Shown here: positions 52,383 through 60,504 of the stretch, piece by piece
How the letters are laid out: every line of letters starts with the position of its first letter
Numbering within the stretch: position 1 is the first letter of the stretch
Origin: CAYSSJ01 sp964433675
Lineage (GTDB): Bacteria; Cloacimonadota; Cloacimonadia; Cloacimonadales; TCS61
Length of the DNA stretch: 64,000 bases
Assembly (NCBI GenBank): GCA_964433675.1
Contig: CAYSSJ010000005.1
Location: forward strand, 79,586 to 143,585
Direction: 5' to 3'
Made by a program: the position numbers and the translations under genes
Notes under the pieces: generated by a model
What the model was told of the DNA's origin: nothing
Database searches by the model: none
What the model saw: the letters and a program-made list of their open reading frames with translations, nothing else

Positions 52383-52931
52383 GTGAAAACCATTATGAAA
52401 ATCGGCATTATCAGACATTTTCCGGTAGATATCAAACAACCTGAAATAGGGGCTATGAGTAGTCAAAGTCTGAAACAATGGTACTCGAGCTTTAGTAATT
52501 CGGATGTAAAACAACTATCGGTTCATACCAATGAATCTGATTGGGATAAATGCTATGCCAGCGACCTTAAAAGAGCCAAATTAACAGCAAAAGCTATTTT
52601 TTATGGGGAGATCATTTATACGGATAAACTTAGAGAAATGACGCCCAAAATAGATTTCAAACAAGATATCAAACTCCCTTTCCTAGTTTGGATGTTTTTC
52701 TCTAAACTCTCTTTTTTGGCTACCCATCATTTTTTATCAGAAAGCAAATCCGAACTTAAGCAGAGGATCAGAGATTTTTTGGATAGCATTCTAACCGAAA
52801 ACAGAAATGTTCTGCTGGTCAGTCATGCAGTAGTGTTGAAAAATTTGAGAATAGAACTGAAAAAACGAGGTTTTGTCGGTCCCTACTTCTCTATTCCCAA
52901 ACATGGGAAACTGTATCTTTACAAAAAGTAG
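52383..52931 (+). CDS. Histidine phosphatase (phosphoglycerate-mutase-like) protein
   Basis: A 182-residue member of the histidine phosphatase superfamily. The phospho-His motif is RHFPV near residue 11, where the common RHG reads RHF; the second catalytic His is in LLVSHAVVLK (about residue 149). The middle DLKRAKLTAKAI matches the usual SDLxRAxxTA. The start is GTG 52383 after GAGGA; ATG 52395 is possible. Members act on sugar phosphates, nucleotides or phosphoproteins; the substrate is unknown. It is probably co-transcribed with the AlkD-like gene. Confidence 0.82.
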   Translation: MKTIMKIGIIRHFPVDIKQPEIGAMSSQSLKQWYSSFSNSDVKQLSVHTNESDWDKCYASDLKRAKLTAKAIFYGEIIYTDKLREMTPKIDFKQDIKLPFLVWMFFSKLSFLATHHFLSESKSELKQRIRDFLDSILTENRNVLLVSHAVVLKNLRIELKKRGFVGPYFSIPKHGKLYLYKK

Positions 52932-53097
52932 AATTTGCTGAAAAATATCTTAGCCTATTTGATATTAAGAAAAAAGAAAATAATTCTTGTTTAATAATGA
53001 CGAAGCCTTAACTTATAAGTTAGTGAAGTTTCATGAGCGAGAAAAGTAACTGGACGCGAAAAGGTCGGTAATAATGAATAAGTGAAGGGAAGGTGAT

Positions 53098-54426
53098 ATG
53101 ATGAAGGTTTTATTAGTAGGAAGATGGGGGAAAACTCACGCAATTGCAATGGGATTGAAACGAAACAGCAAACTAAAACTCTACACTTTGATGGACAAAG
53201 AAAACGGTTCTTTGGTCAGACTTTCAGATGATTACAAATTAGATAATATCAAAGACAAGGAAGAAATAGAGCGATATGCTCTCGAAAAAAAAGTCGATAT
53301 GGTGGTAGTAACGCCGGAGATGTCTCTAAAGACAGGCGTTACAGACGATCTAAGAGCCAAAGGTATTCCGGCAGCAGGTGCCGGTAAAACCAGCAGCATT
53401 TTGGAAGGTGACAAAGTATTCCTGCGAAGATTATTACAAAAGCACAACTTTGATGCAGCTGTGGATTTCAGGGTATTTGAAGATAGGCAAAAAGCGCGCC
53501 GATATCTCATGGAATCGGACTTGGAGTATGCCATCAAACCTGCGGGAGTTACCGAAGGTGATGGTGTTAAAGTGATGGGCAAACAATTGGAGAACAAAGA
53601 AGAGGCGTTGGAATACATAGACCATATCTTCGATCTTTGTGTAGGAGGCTTACCACATCTGATCATCGAAGAAAAACTCGACGGTGAAGAATTTACCTTA
53701 CAAACTTTTTCGGATGGTAAGAGCCTAACCGCTATGCCAGCGGTGAGAGATTACAAAATGCTCTATGAAGGAGAACGAGGTTTGAACACCCCCGGAATGG
53801 GTTCCTACAGCGATGCTAACCATTTATTGCCGTTTTTATCCAGAACTACTTATGAAAAAGCAGTAGATACGCTCCGTAAGATATTGTACATTATGGAACA
53901 AGAAAATGGGGCGATTTACAAAGGTTTTCTTACCGGTCAGTTTATGATGACCGAAAAGGGAGTGAAGCTCATAGAGATCAATGTCCGACCGGGCGATGCT
54001 GAGATTCTCAATATAATACCACTTTTGGAAACTGATCTAGCCGAGATCTGTATGGCAATAGCAAACGGAACGCTTCATAAGTTGCCGGTCTCCTACAAAC
54101 AGAAAGCGACAGTTTGCAAATATGTCGTCCCACCGGGATTCCCTACTCCTGGCAAGAAGCCGATAAAATTGGAGATCGATAAAAAAGCTATCGAACGCTT
54201 AGGAGGAACACTATATCAGTCCTGTTTTAATGTTGGTGAAAATCTGTATGAACCGAGTCCAAGATTGTTTGCAGTTACTACCACAGCAGAAGATATAGAA
54301 ACTGCGAATGAAAAATGTGAGGAATGTCTGGAATATATCAGAGGTAAGGACCTCTATCATCGCAAAGATATTGGAACGAAAAAATTGATGGAGCATTATT
54401 ATGGAAATCAGAGAAGCATTAGTTGA
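53098..54426 (+). CDS. purD: Phosphoribosylamine-glycine ligase
   Basis: ATP-grasp enzyme of purine synthesis that joins phosphoribosylamine and glycine. The 442-residue protein has the N-terminal domain (VLLVGRWGKTHAIA), the ATP-grasp core (YAIKPAGVTEGDGVKV near residue 142) and the signature PAVRDYKMLYEGERG then NTPGMGSYSD, plus VRPGDAE in place of the more common RFGDPE. This pattern resembles archaeal-type PurD proteins. No other pur gene lies nearby. Its end overlaps the next GNAT gene by 26 bases, and AAGG precedes the ATG. Confidence 0.92.
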   Translation: MMKVLLVGRWGKTHAIAMGLKRNSKLKLYTLMDKENGSLVRLSDDYKLDNIKDKEEIERYALEKKVDMVVVTPEMSLKTGVTDDLRAKGIPAAGAGKTSSILEGDKVFLRRLLQKHNFDAAVDFRVFEDRQKARRYLMESDLEYAIKPAGVTEGDGVKVMGKQLENKEEALEYIDHIFDLCVGGLPHLIIEEKLDGEEFTLQTFSDGKSLTAMPAVRDYKMLYEGERGLNTPGMGSYSDANHLLPFLSRTTYEKAVDTLRKILYIMEQENGAIYKGFLTGQFMMTEKGVKLIEINVRPGDAEILNIIPLLETDLAEICMAIANGTLHKLPVSYKQKATVCKYVVPPGFPTPGKKPIKLEIDKKAIERLGGTLYQSCFNVGENLYEPSPRLFAVTTTAEDIETANEKCEECLEYIRGKDLYHRKDIGTKKLMEHYYGNQRSIS

Positions 54427-54901
54427 TGATTATCGGAAATTGCACAAATTGATCGGGAAAATAGAGGGGATAGTTCAACATCCGACCCATTTCTACAAGA
54501 TCATGATCCGCTATTTTGGCAACTCTATCCCCGTTGCTATCGAAAATGGTGAGTTCGTTGGTTTCCTGCTTGGGTTTGTATCTCAGACGGACAGTGATGA
54601 ATTCTTTATCTGGCAGCTTGGTGTAGATCCCGCTCAGCGAGGTAAAAAGATAGCCAAAAAGATCATGGAATTTACGATAAGCATAGCGAAGCAAAAAGGC
54701 TGCAGACGGATAACTGCGACGGTGGAAACGGTCAATAAACCTTCACAGCGCTTTTTCGAATCTTGCGGATATCAGATAGTTACCAACGATAGTTTAGGTG
54801 AGCTTATCGAGGAGCATGGTAAACTGGCTGTGGAAAATTATTATGGCAGCGGCACGAATCAAATATTCTATGAGCTCAAAATCGATCCCACCGGTAAATA
54901 G
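54401..54901 (+). CDS. GNAT family N-acetyltransferase (EctA-like)
   Basis: A 166-residue acetyltransferase. The acetyl-CoA site is FIWQLGVDPAQRGKKIAKKI (about 66-85), and the order FGNSIPVAIENGEFVGFLLGF before it resembles diaminobutyrate acetyltransferases (EctA). No ectB or ectC lies next to it, so ectoine synthesis is not supported; another diamine or amino acid may be acetylated. It overlaps purD by 26 bases in another frame, so it is co-transcribed. The gene meets aroDE convergently. Confidence 0.8.
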   Translation: MEIREALVDDYRKLHKLIGKIEGIVQHPTHFYKIMIRYFGNSIPVAIENGEFVGFLLGFVSQTDSDEFFIWQLGVDPAQRGKKIAKKIMEFTISIAKQKGCRRITATVETVNKPSQRFFESCGYQIVTNDSLGELIEEHGKLAVENYYGSGTNQIFYELKIDPTGK

Positions 54902-54938
54902 AAAACTTTGTTTTCTCAAGAGCTTGATAAATTAGATC

Positions 54939-56306
54939 TCATCTGAGTTTCTGCAAATCTGATATGGCAGAAAGAAAGCATTGCAGCTGGGCTCTTGCCT
55001 GCCATTGCCAAAACAGCTTACCATCTACATGTGGGAACTGATTGGTTTTGCAATAGCTGATAATAGGAGTATCACCGCAAGTGTAGGGCAGATCTATAAA
55101 TTTGGCAAAATTTCTGATACCGGTTAGTTCGATAAAATCTTCTCTCTGCATCCCAATGGGTGTGCAATTGATGACAATCTCAAAAACATGGTTTTTTACT
55201 TTTTCCGGTTCAATGAATTCAACTTGATGATCATTAGCTATCTCTACTGCTTTTTGATATTTTCTAGCGGTTAGAAAAGTATGCAGACCTTTACAGGCAA
55301 CAAGAGCTGAGATGGTTGTGGCGCCACTTCCTACAATAAGTATCCTATCTTCATCGGAGACATGCAAATAAGCGAGAGCTTTCTCGAATCCATCTATATC
55401 TGTATTTTTAGTTAGATTATCTTTGGGTATATATGTGTTAAGAGGAATCTCAGAATTGAATCTATCTGCCAATTGCTGTTTGAAAGGCATAGTAACGGAG
55501 AATCCAAAAAACTTGCTACTAATTGGGCGAGCGGATAGCATCTCAAATATCTGTTCAAAACGATTGAGATGAAATGGTAGGTAGCGAGCGTTGATATGGT
55601 TTTCATCGAAAAAGCGGTTGAAGAAATCTAATCCGAGTGAATGATAAACTTGTTTGCCACCGATAATCCCACCTAACAGTGTTTTATCACTAATAGAATT
55701 TAGCCGATATAATTCCGCTTCACTTATAGTAAGCTGATCGGGATGGGTTTTGTATTCATCATCGCCTATATAAGTACCGACGGCACCGAGATGAGGAAAC
55801 AAAACGCGGCTTAGTTTACCGTATCTACCAGTTCCACAAAATAATACCGGTTTGTTAATTTTCTTCAAAAGAGCATAAACACTGCTGAAATCTTCCCAAC
55901 TGTCTATTGGTAACACAAGCTTGCAAAATTTTGCCTTTATGACCGAAAGCTTTTTTATCAAAGCATCGAAATCGAGCTTATATTTTTGATCATGATGATA
56001 AGAAATTATCAAATTTTGCGGATTTATTGATGAGCGTTCATAACTCATAAGCTCCCAATCAACCAGACAATTATACTTTTTGATGCAATCGGCATAAAAG
56101 TTTAATTTTTGCTGATTGGAGAGTAAGTAGCTCCCACCTTCTTTTACCGAGCGGAGAGTTAGAATACTGTTTTCGCCGATGTATTTTCCCGGCAATGAAA
56201 AAGGGTCCGAATGATAATCGAGCCGGTATTCTATGTGGGTAGTTGTTTTAGCATAAGATTTTTTTAGCTTAAGATTCGGTAGATAGGGAAGAGAGAGAAC
56301 GATCAT
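54939..56306 (-). CDS. aroDE: Bifunctional 3-dehydroquinate dehydratase / shikimate dehydrogenase
   Basis: One 455-residue chain covers two consecutive steps of the shikimate pathway. Residues 1-195 are a type I dehydroquinase: EYRLD (about 26-30), His in ISYHHDQ (104) and the Schiff-base Lys in CKLVLP (129). Residues about 200-455 are shikimate dehydrogenase: FGFSVTMPFKQQL (shikimate site), NTDIDGF, and GSGATTISA as the NADP-binding turn. Such fusion is known in plants and some bacteria. Its ATG overlaps the stop of the aroC fusion (ATGA), so the two bifunctional enzymes are co-translated. Confidence 0.92.
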   Translation of the reverse strand: MIVLSLPYLPNLKLKKSYAKTTTHIEYRLDYHSDPFSLPGKYIGENSILTLRSVKEGGSYLLSNQQKLNFYADCIKKYNCLVDWELMSYERSSINPQNLIISYHHDQKYKLDFDALIKKLSVIKAKFCKLVLPIDSWEDFSSVYALLKKINKPVLFCGTGRYGKLSRVLFPHLGAVGTYIGDDEYKTHPDQLTISEAELYRLNSISDKTLLGGIIGGKQVYHSLGLDFFNRFFDENHINARYLPFHLNRFEQIFEMLSARPISSKFFGFSVTMPFKQQLADRFNSEIPLNTYIPKDNLTKNTDIDGFEKALAYLHVSDEDRILIVGSGATTISALVACKGLHTFLTARKYQKAVEIANDHQVEFIEPEKVKNHVFEIVINCTPIGMQREDFIELTGIRNFAKFIDLPYTCGDTPIISYCKTNQFPHVDGKLFWQWQARAQLQCFLSAISDLQKLR

Positions 56307-57601
56307 TGCACTCTCTTACTTTCAGAGATAATTAGTTTCCACAAAGAAGAGATAAATTCCGGGTTCAATGAATAGGTATCGCCAATTTTTCGGATATTTT
56401 TCAGCAGCTCTTTTTCTCGCTCTTTATCTTCGATTCTCATATTTTCAGTTTGTTTCAGAAGTCCGATTTGTTCTGCCAGCTTTTGCCTTCTATACAGAGC
56501 CAGCAAGATATCCTCATCTAGTTTATCTATAGATTCTCTCAGATCGGAGAGGGTGAGATTTTTATCCTCGATCAGGCTCTGATGAGCAATCGCATCTGCT
56601 AATACTAATTTGACCATGGCTTTGACAACTGCGAGGATACGAAAAACTATGCAGGTATCAAAACGTCCTTCCAATTCCAATTTACAGCTATCACCTGAGA
56701 TATTGCGGGTATTTTGTGGTAGTGATATCGAGGGAGTTGGTTTTACTGCCAATCTTATCACTATTTGTTGTCCTGTACTTATACCGCCCAAAATGCCACC
56801 GGCATGATTGCTTTTGAATCCGTCCTTATCTATCTGGTCGTTAGCTTGTGAGCCGGTCATTTCTGCCAAATTAAAACCGGAGCCAAACTCAATTGCTTTG
56901 ATAGAGCCGATGGAGAGTAATGCTTTGGCTAAGTTTGCATCCAATTTTTCAAAAACAGGGTCTCCCAAACCGGCAGGTACATTTTGGCTAATGCATTCTA
57001 CAATACCTCCGACAGAATCACCGCTGGCTTTGATTTCTTCTAAGTAGTCGATAAGATGGTTATAACTGTGAGGATCGGGCCAGTTAAGCTCATTTTTGAA
57101 ATCATGAACTATCTGTGCAGCTTTGATCTTGCCAATCTGAATAGGATAACAAGAAATTTCGATATCTCCGAGCATCTTTTCTACTAGTGCAGAAGCAGCT
57201 ACTCTTGCCACAGTCTCTCTGCCGGAAGCTCTACCTCCACCACGATGATCGTAGATTTTGAATTTCTTGAAGTATGTCAGATCTGCATGCCCCGGTCGGA
57301 ATATCCCTCTGATTCTTTCATATATGTCAGGATCTTGTTCTGTGTTGTGAATGAGCAGACAGATCGGCATGCCGGTGGTTTTACCTTCATAAATGCCGGA
57401 TAAGATAGAGATATCATCGGCTTCGCTTCTGGCAGAGTCATATCTGTTTTTCGGACGTCTTTCTGCCAATAATGTTCTCAATCTATCGAACGGGAATTCT
57501 ACCCCGGGTCTTATATCTTCGATCAATATGCCAATAGCAGGTCCATGGCTTTCTCCAAATGTAGAAAACCCAAAATACTTGCCCCAATAATTAGCTCTCA
57601 T
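56303..57601 (-). CDS. aroC: Chorismate synthase fused to chorismate mutase
   Basis: A 432-residue fusion. Residues 1-345 are chorismate synthase (FGESHGPAIG, RPGHADLTY, GGGRASGRETVARVAA and GGILGGISTG), which makes chorismate with reduced FMN. From about 348 comes an AroQ-type chorismate mutase of about 85 residues: LRESIDKLDEDILLALYRR and IGLLKQTENM, with the active-site Arg, Lys and Glu in the usual places (DKEREKELL). The product of the first domain is the substrate of the second, giving prephenate. I chose ATG 57601 (AAGGAG six bases upstream). It overlaps aroDE. Confidence 0.92.
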   Translation of the reverse strand: MRANYWGKYFGFSTFGESHGPAIGILIEDIRPGVEFPFDRLRTLLAERRPKNRYDSARSEADDISILSGIYEGKTTGMPICLLIHNTEQDPDIYERIRGIFRPGHADLTYFKKFKIYDHRGGGRASGRETVARVAASALVEKMLGDIEISCYPIQIGKIKAAQIVHDFKNELNWPDPHSYNHLIDYLEEIKASGDSVGGIVECISQNVPAGLGDPVFEKLDANLAKALLSIGSIKAIEFGSGFNLAEMTGSQANDQIDKDGFKSNHAGGILGGISTGQQIVIRLAVKPTPSISLPQNTRNISGDSCKLELEGRFDTCIVFRILAVVKAMVKLVLADAIAHQSLIEDKNLTLSDLRESIDKLDEDILLALYRRQKLAEQIGLLKQTENMRIEDKEREKELLKNIRKIGDTYSLNPEFISSLWKLIISESKRVQ

Positions 57602-57744
57602 ACTCATCTCCTTTCTCTTTCACTCTTTTTTTCATCTATTAAGCTGTCAAAATAATTTTCAGGAAGAATTCCCTTTTTTTACATTCACAAACCGATCCGA
57701 GATTGGTTGAGATAAAAAAAAGAAGGGACAAAGCGAAAAGTAAT

Positions 57745-57773
57745 TTGACAATAATGGGGGTATAAGTATTTTA
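57745..57773 (+). promoter_or_regulatory. Possible promoter of exbB-exbD-tonB
   Basis: TTGACA at 57745-57750 is followed after 17 bases by ATTTTA; a TTATAA lies three bases further on. It lies 33-60 bp before the exbB start in the divergent region with aroC. Confidence 0.4.
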
Positions 57774-57805
57774 TAAACATATTCAGAAAGAATTGAGGAG
57801 GATAA

Positions 57806-58477
57806 ATGAACCCGGTAATATTAACAACGATGCCAACAGAGACAAATATGCTTGCCATAGCATCTCGCGGAGGCTTTTTGATGATCGTATTGTTGATCAT
57901 CTCGATAATCGCTATCGCTATAATTATAGAGAGATTGCTGCTTTTGAAAAAGACCAAAAAGAGCGAAGATGAGCTACTGCAGGATATTTATGGTAAACTG
58001 GCAGATAACAAAGCAGAACAAGCAATTCAAACCTGCGAGCAGCAGGATAACACCCCTTTCGCCCGGGTTCTTACTCGTGCTCTTGATATGATGGGTAGCA
58101 GATACGAAGAATTGAAAGAAATTGTGGAATTTTCTGTAAAAAAGGAAGTACATAAGTTTCAGAAAAATCTGGGCACACTCGCCACTTTTGCAGCTATCGC
58201 GCCTTTGGTAGGTTTTTTGGGAACTGTAACCGGTATGGTAAAAGTATTCATGCGCATCAGTGAAACCGGCGGAGGAGTGGATATCACTCTGCTTGCCAGT
58301 GGTATATGGGAAGCTTTGTTGACCACAGTCGGAGGTTTGACTGTCGGTATCATCTGCATTTTATTCTACAATTATTTAGTTGGTAGGGTAGAAGAGATAG
58401 CGCAAGATCTGGAAGAGAATAGTAGTGAGTTTCTGATCAATATCCAAAGAATTAACCGGAAAAACAGCATAAGATGA
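57806..58477 (+). CDS. exbB: ExbB/TolQ proton channel protein
   Basis: Inner-membrane subunit of the energy converter that drives TonB. The 223-residue protein has one N-terminal membrane helix (about 27-47), a large cytoplasmic loop, and two further helices near the C-terminus (about 130-150, LATFAAIAPLVGFLGTVTGM, and 170-195, EALLTTVGGLTVGI), the MotA/TolQ/ExbB proton-channel domain. Start ATG 57806 follows GAGGAGG. It is the first gene of exbB-exbD-tonB. TolQ is the alternative name, but the TonB protein two genes on favours ExbB. Confidence 0.92.
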   Translation: MNPVILTTMPTETNMLAIASRGGFLMIVLLIISIIAIAIIIERLLLLKKTKKSEDELLQDIYGKLADNKAEQAIQTCEQQDNTPFARVLTRALDMMGSRYEELKEIVEFSVKKEVHKFQKNLGTLATFAAIAPLVGFLGTVTGMVKVFMRISETGGGVDITLLASGIWEALLTTVGGLTVGIICILFYNYLVGRVEEIAQDLEENSSEFLINIQRINRKNSIR

Positions 58478-58487
58478 TGGAGAAACA

Positions 58488-58904
58488 ATGAAAATAGAAC
58501 TAAAGAAAAAGAGGATATCTTCTGTTGCGCTAATCTCTTTTGCGGATGTCATCTTTCTACTTCTGATCTTTTTGCTGATTTCATCGAGTTTTATCACTCA
58601 TTCCGGTATCAAGGTAGATCTGCCAGCATCCAGTTCTCAGCAAAATGAGTTTACCCGCAATATATCTCTAACGATCACCCATGATGATCAGCTCTTTGTA
58701 GATAATACGCAAGTAACATGGGATAATCTGGCTGAAGTATTGAACCAACGGCTAATTGATGATCCGCAGCAGGTAGTAGTGGTTCGTGCCGATCAAGAGA
58801 TCGCTCTGAAAAAAGTCGTTCGCCTGCTGGATACAGCGAAATTATCCGGCACAAATAGATTCTTTATTGCAACTGAGATTACTAGGACGATCGATGCTGA
58901 ATAA
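58488..58904 (+). CDS. exbD: ExbD/TolR biopolymer transport protein
   Basis: A 138-residue protein with one N-terminal membrane helix (about residues 14-36) that holds the proton-relay Asp in SFADVIFLLLIFL, followed by a periplasmic domain with ISLTITHDDQLFVDN and VVVVRADQEIALKKVV, typical of ExbD/TolR. It works with ExbB to harness the proton gradient. It lies 10 bp after exbB and overlaps the tonB start by 11 bases. Confidence 0.92.
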   Translation: MKIELKKKRISSVALISFADVIFLLLIFLLISSSFITHSGIKVDLPASSSQQNEFTRNISLTITHDDQLFVDNTQVTWDNLAEVLNQRLIDDPQQVVVVRADQEIALKKVVRLLDTAKLSGTNRFFIATEITRTIDAE

Positions 58905-59655
58905 CAAAAAAACGGCAATTCTGATATCATTGGCACTTCATGCCGGTCTGATATTGCTTGCCCTTTTTATCTCCTTTACCATTCTGCCACCTACGGTTTA
59001 TCGGCAGATTGAGATCATGGAGTTCGGATTCAGTTCCCCGAGTAATAATCAAGAGCGAATTGCACCCTCACCAGCTGCGCCAACTAGTGGAAGATCTGCA
59101 TTCGAAGGTAGAAGTAGCAGTATCATACCGGATAGAGTTGACCTGCCAAAAGCTATCTCGGAAAGTGATATGCCGATCTATCAACCAAGACACGATAAAG
59201 CGGCTTTCAACAGAGTAGATCTGGATGATAGAGTGGGAGTACATACCAGAGCACAGAGTCAATTATCCGAGTCTCCCATTGCACATGAGAGTATCCGTAT
59301 GGAAGATGAGCCCTTGGTACCTTCGGGTGAGGATTATCTCTCCGATCTCTCGGATAGATTATCTACCAGTGCCGGTGGAGATGAGATGTACACTCTCGAA
59401 GGTGAGATTATTCATCGCAGTGTGCTAAACAAGGTGATCCCCGCTTATCCCGAAGGGTTACAGAGAAGTGCGAGTGTCAAACTGAGATTCGATGTCCTTC
59501 CGGATGGTAGTGTGAGAAATATCGTTCTAGTTCAAAAAGCCGATCAGGTTCTGGAACAAACTAGTATCGAGGCAATTCGCCAGTGGCGATTCAATCCGAT
59601 CCAATCCGATATTGTCCAATCTGGCTTTATCACATTCAGATATGAGTTGAAGTAG
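58894..59655 (+). CDS. tonB: TonB energy transducer
   Basis: Links ExbBD to outer-membrane receptors. The 253-residue protein has a basic start, a membrane helix (about 8-29, LISLALHAGLILLALFI), a Ser/Pro/Asp-rich periplasmic spacer and a C-terminal TonB domain (about 170-253: KVIPAYPEGLQRSASVKLRF, DGSVRNIVLV, AIRQWRFNPI). The ATG at 58894 has AGGA upstream; an in-frame TTG nine codons before has none. The usual Pro-Glu/Pro-Lys repeats are missing from the spacer, so it may span the periplasm by a different kind of linker. Confidence 0.9.
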   Translation: MLNNKKTAILISLALHAGLILLALFISFTILPPTVYRQIEIMEFGFSSPSNNQERIAPSPAAPTSGRSAFEGRSSSIIPDRVDLPKAISESDMPIYQPRHDKAAFNRVDLDDRVGVHTRAQSQLSESPIAHESIRMEDEPLVPSGEDYLSDLSDRLSTSAGGDEMYTLEGEIIHRSVLNKVIPAYPEGLQRSASVKLRFDVLPDGSVRNIVLVQKADQVLEQTSIEAIRQWRFNPIQSDIVQSGFITFRYELK

Positions 59656-59694
59656 GAGGTTATAATAAAAGTATTAGCGTGCAAAAACTATGGC

Positions 59695-60504
59695 TTGAAT
59701 CTGGATAAGGTGAAGTTATTCGGGATTTTGAATGTAACGCCGGATAGTTTTTCGGACGGCAACAAGTATTTTGATGAAAATGCCGCTGTTGAGCATGGAT
59801 TGGAATTGGTAGAAGCCGGTGCCGATGTTATTGATATTGGTGGAGAATCGACCAGACCCGGAGCAGAGCGAGTAAGCAGTGAAGTGGAGCTTAAGCGTGT
59901 AATACCGGTGATCGAGAAGCTCAGTCACTACGCTGATATACCAATATCTATCGACACCACCAAAGCGGAAGTTGCGCGAGAAGCTTTACGGGCGGGAGCT
60001 AGTATTATAAACGATGTAAGTGCACTGAGATTTGACGATGGTATGCTATCTGTTTTGCACAACAATGCGGATGTGCCGATAGTTCTCATGCATATGAAAG
60101 GTACTCCCAAGGATATGCAAAAAGAACCTCATTATGAAGATACAATCGGTGAGATCCTCGCTTTTTTCCGCCAGCGCATAGCTTACTGTATAGAAAATGG
60201 GATAGCATTGCACCGCCTTATCATTGACCCGGGCATCGGATTTGGAAAACGATTCAAAGACAATATGATCATTATGAAAAATCTCTCTGTATTTCATGAA
60301 TTCGGAGTGCCGGTAATGGTAGGCGCATCACGGAAGAGATTCATCAATCAGATCTATCCTTCAGCACCGGAAGAGAGGCTTTCGGGAAGTCTGGCGACTA
60401 CCGCTATCGCTTTTATCAATCGAGTTTCTTTTATTCGTGTTCATGATGTGAAAGAACATAAACAATTTTTGCAAACGATGGAAATGATTTGGGATGCCGT
60501 ATGA
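59695..60504 (+). CDS. folP: Dihydropteroate synthase
   Basis: Joins p-aminobenzoate to the pterin in folate synthesis. Signatures: GILNVTPDSFSDG at the N-terminus, DIGGESTRPGAE, IINDVSAL, LIIDPGIGFGKR and a C-terminal region ending near VHDVKEHKQ. The listed start is TTG 59695. An ATA codon at 59665 has a perfect AGGAGG five bases upstream and would add KVLACKNYG before LNLD, matching the E. coli N-terminus in length. The true start may therefore be ATA. The gene overlaps cdaA by ATGA, a known folP-cdaA pairing. Confidence 0.93.
   Translation: MNLDKVKLFGILNVTPDSFSDGNKYFDENAAVEHGLELVEAGADVIDIGGESTRPGAERVSSEVELKRVIPVIEKLSHYADIPISIDTTKAEVAREALRAGASIINDVSALRFDDGMLSVLHNNADVPIVLMHMKGTPKDMQKEPHYEDTIGEILAFFRQRIAYCIENGIALHRLIIDPGIGFGKRFKDNMIIMKNLSVFHEFGVPVMVGASRKRFINQIYPSAPEERLSGSLATTAIAFINRVSFIRVHDVKEHKQFLQTMEMIWDAV

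Noticed and set aside
54401..54901. Ectoine biosynthesis from the EctA-like acetyltransferase
   Set aside because: No ectB or ectC nearby, and the match is only at the general acetyl-CoA site.
54900..54916. GAAAAC-TTT-GTTTTC stem between the convergent GNAT and aroDE genes
   Set aside because: Short AT-rich stem with a three-base loop; too weak to call a terminator.
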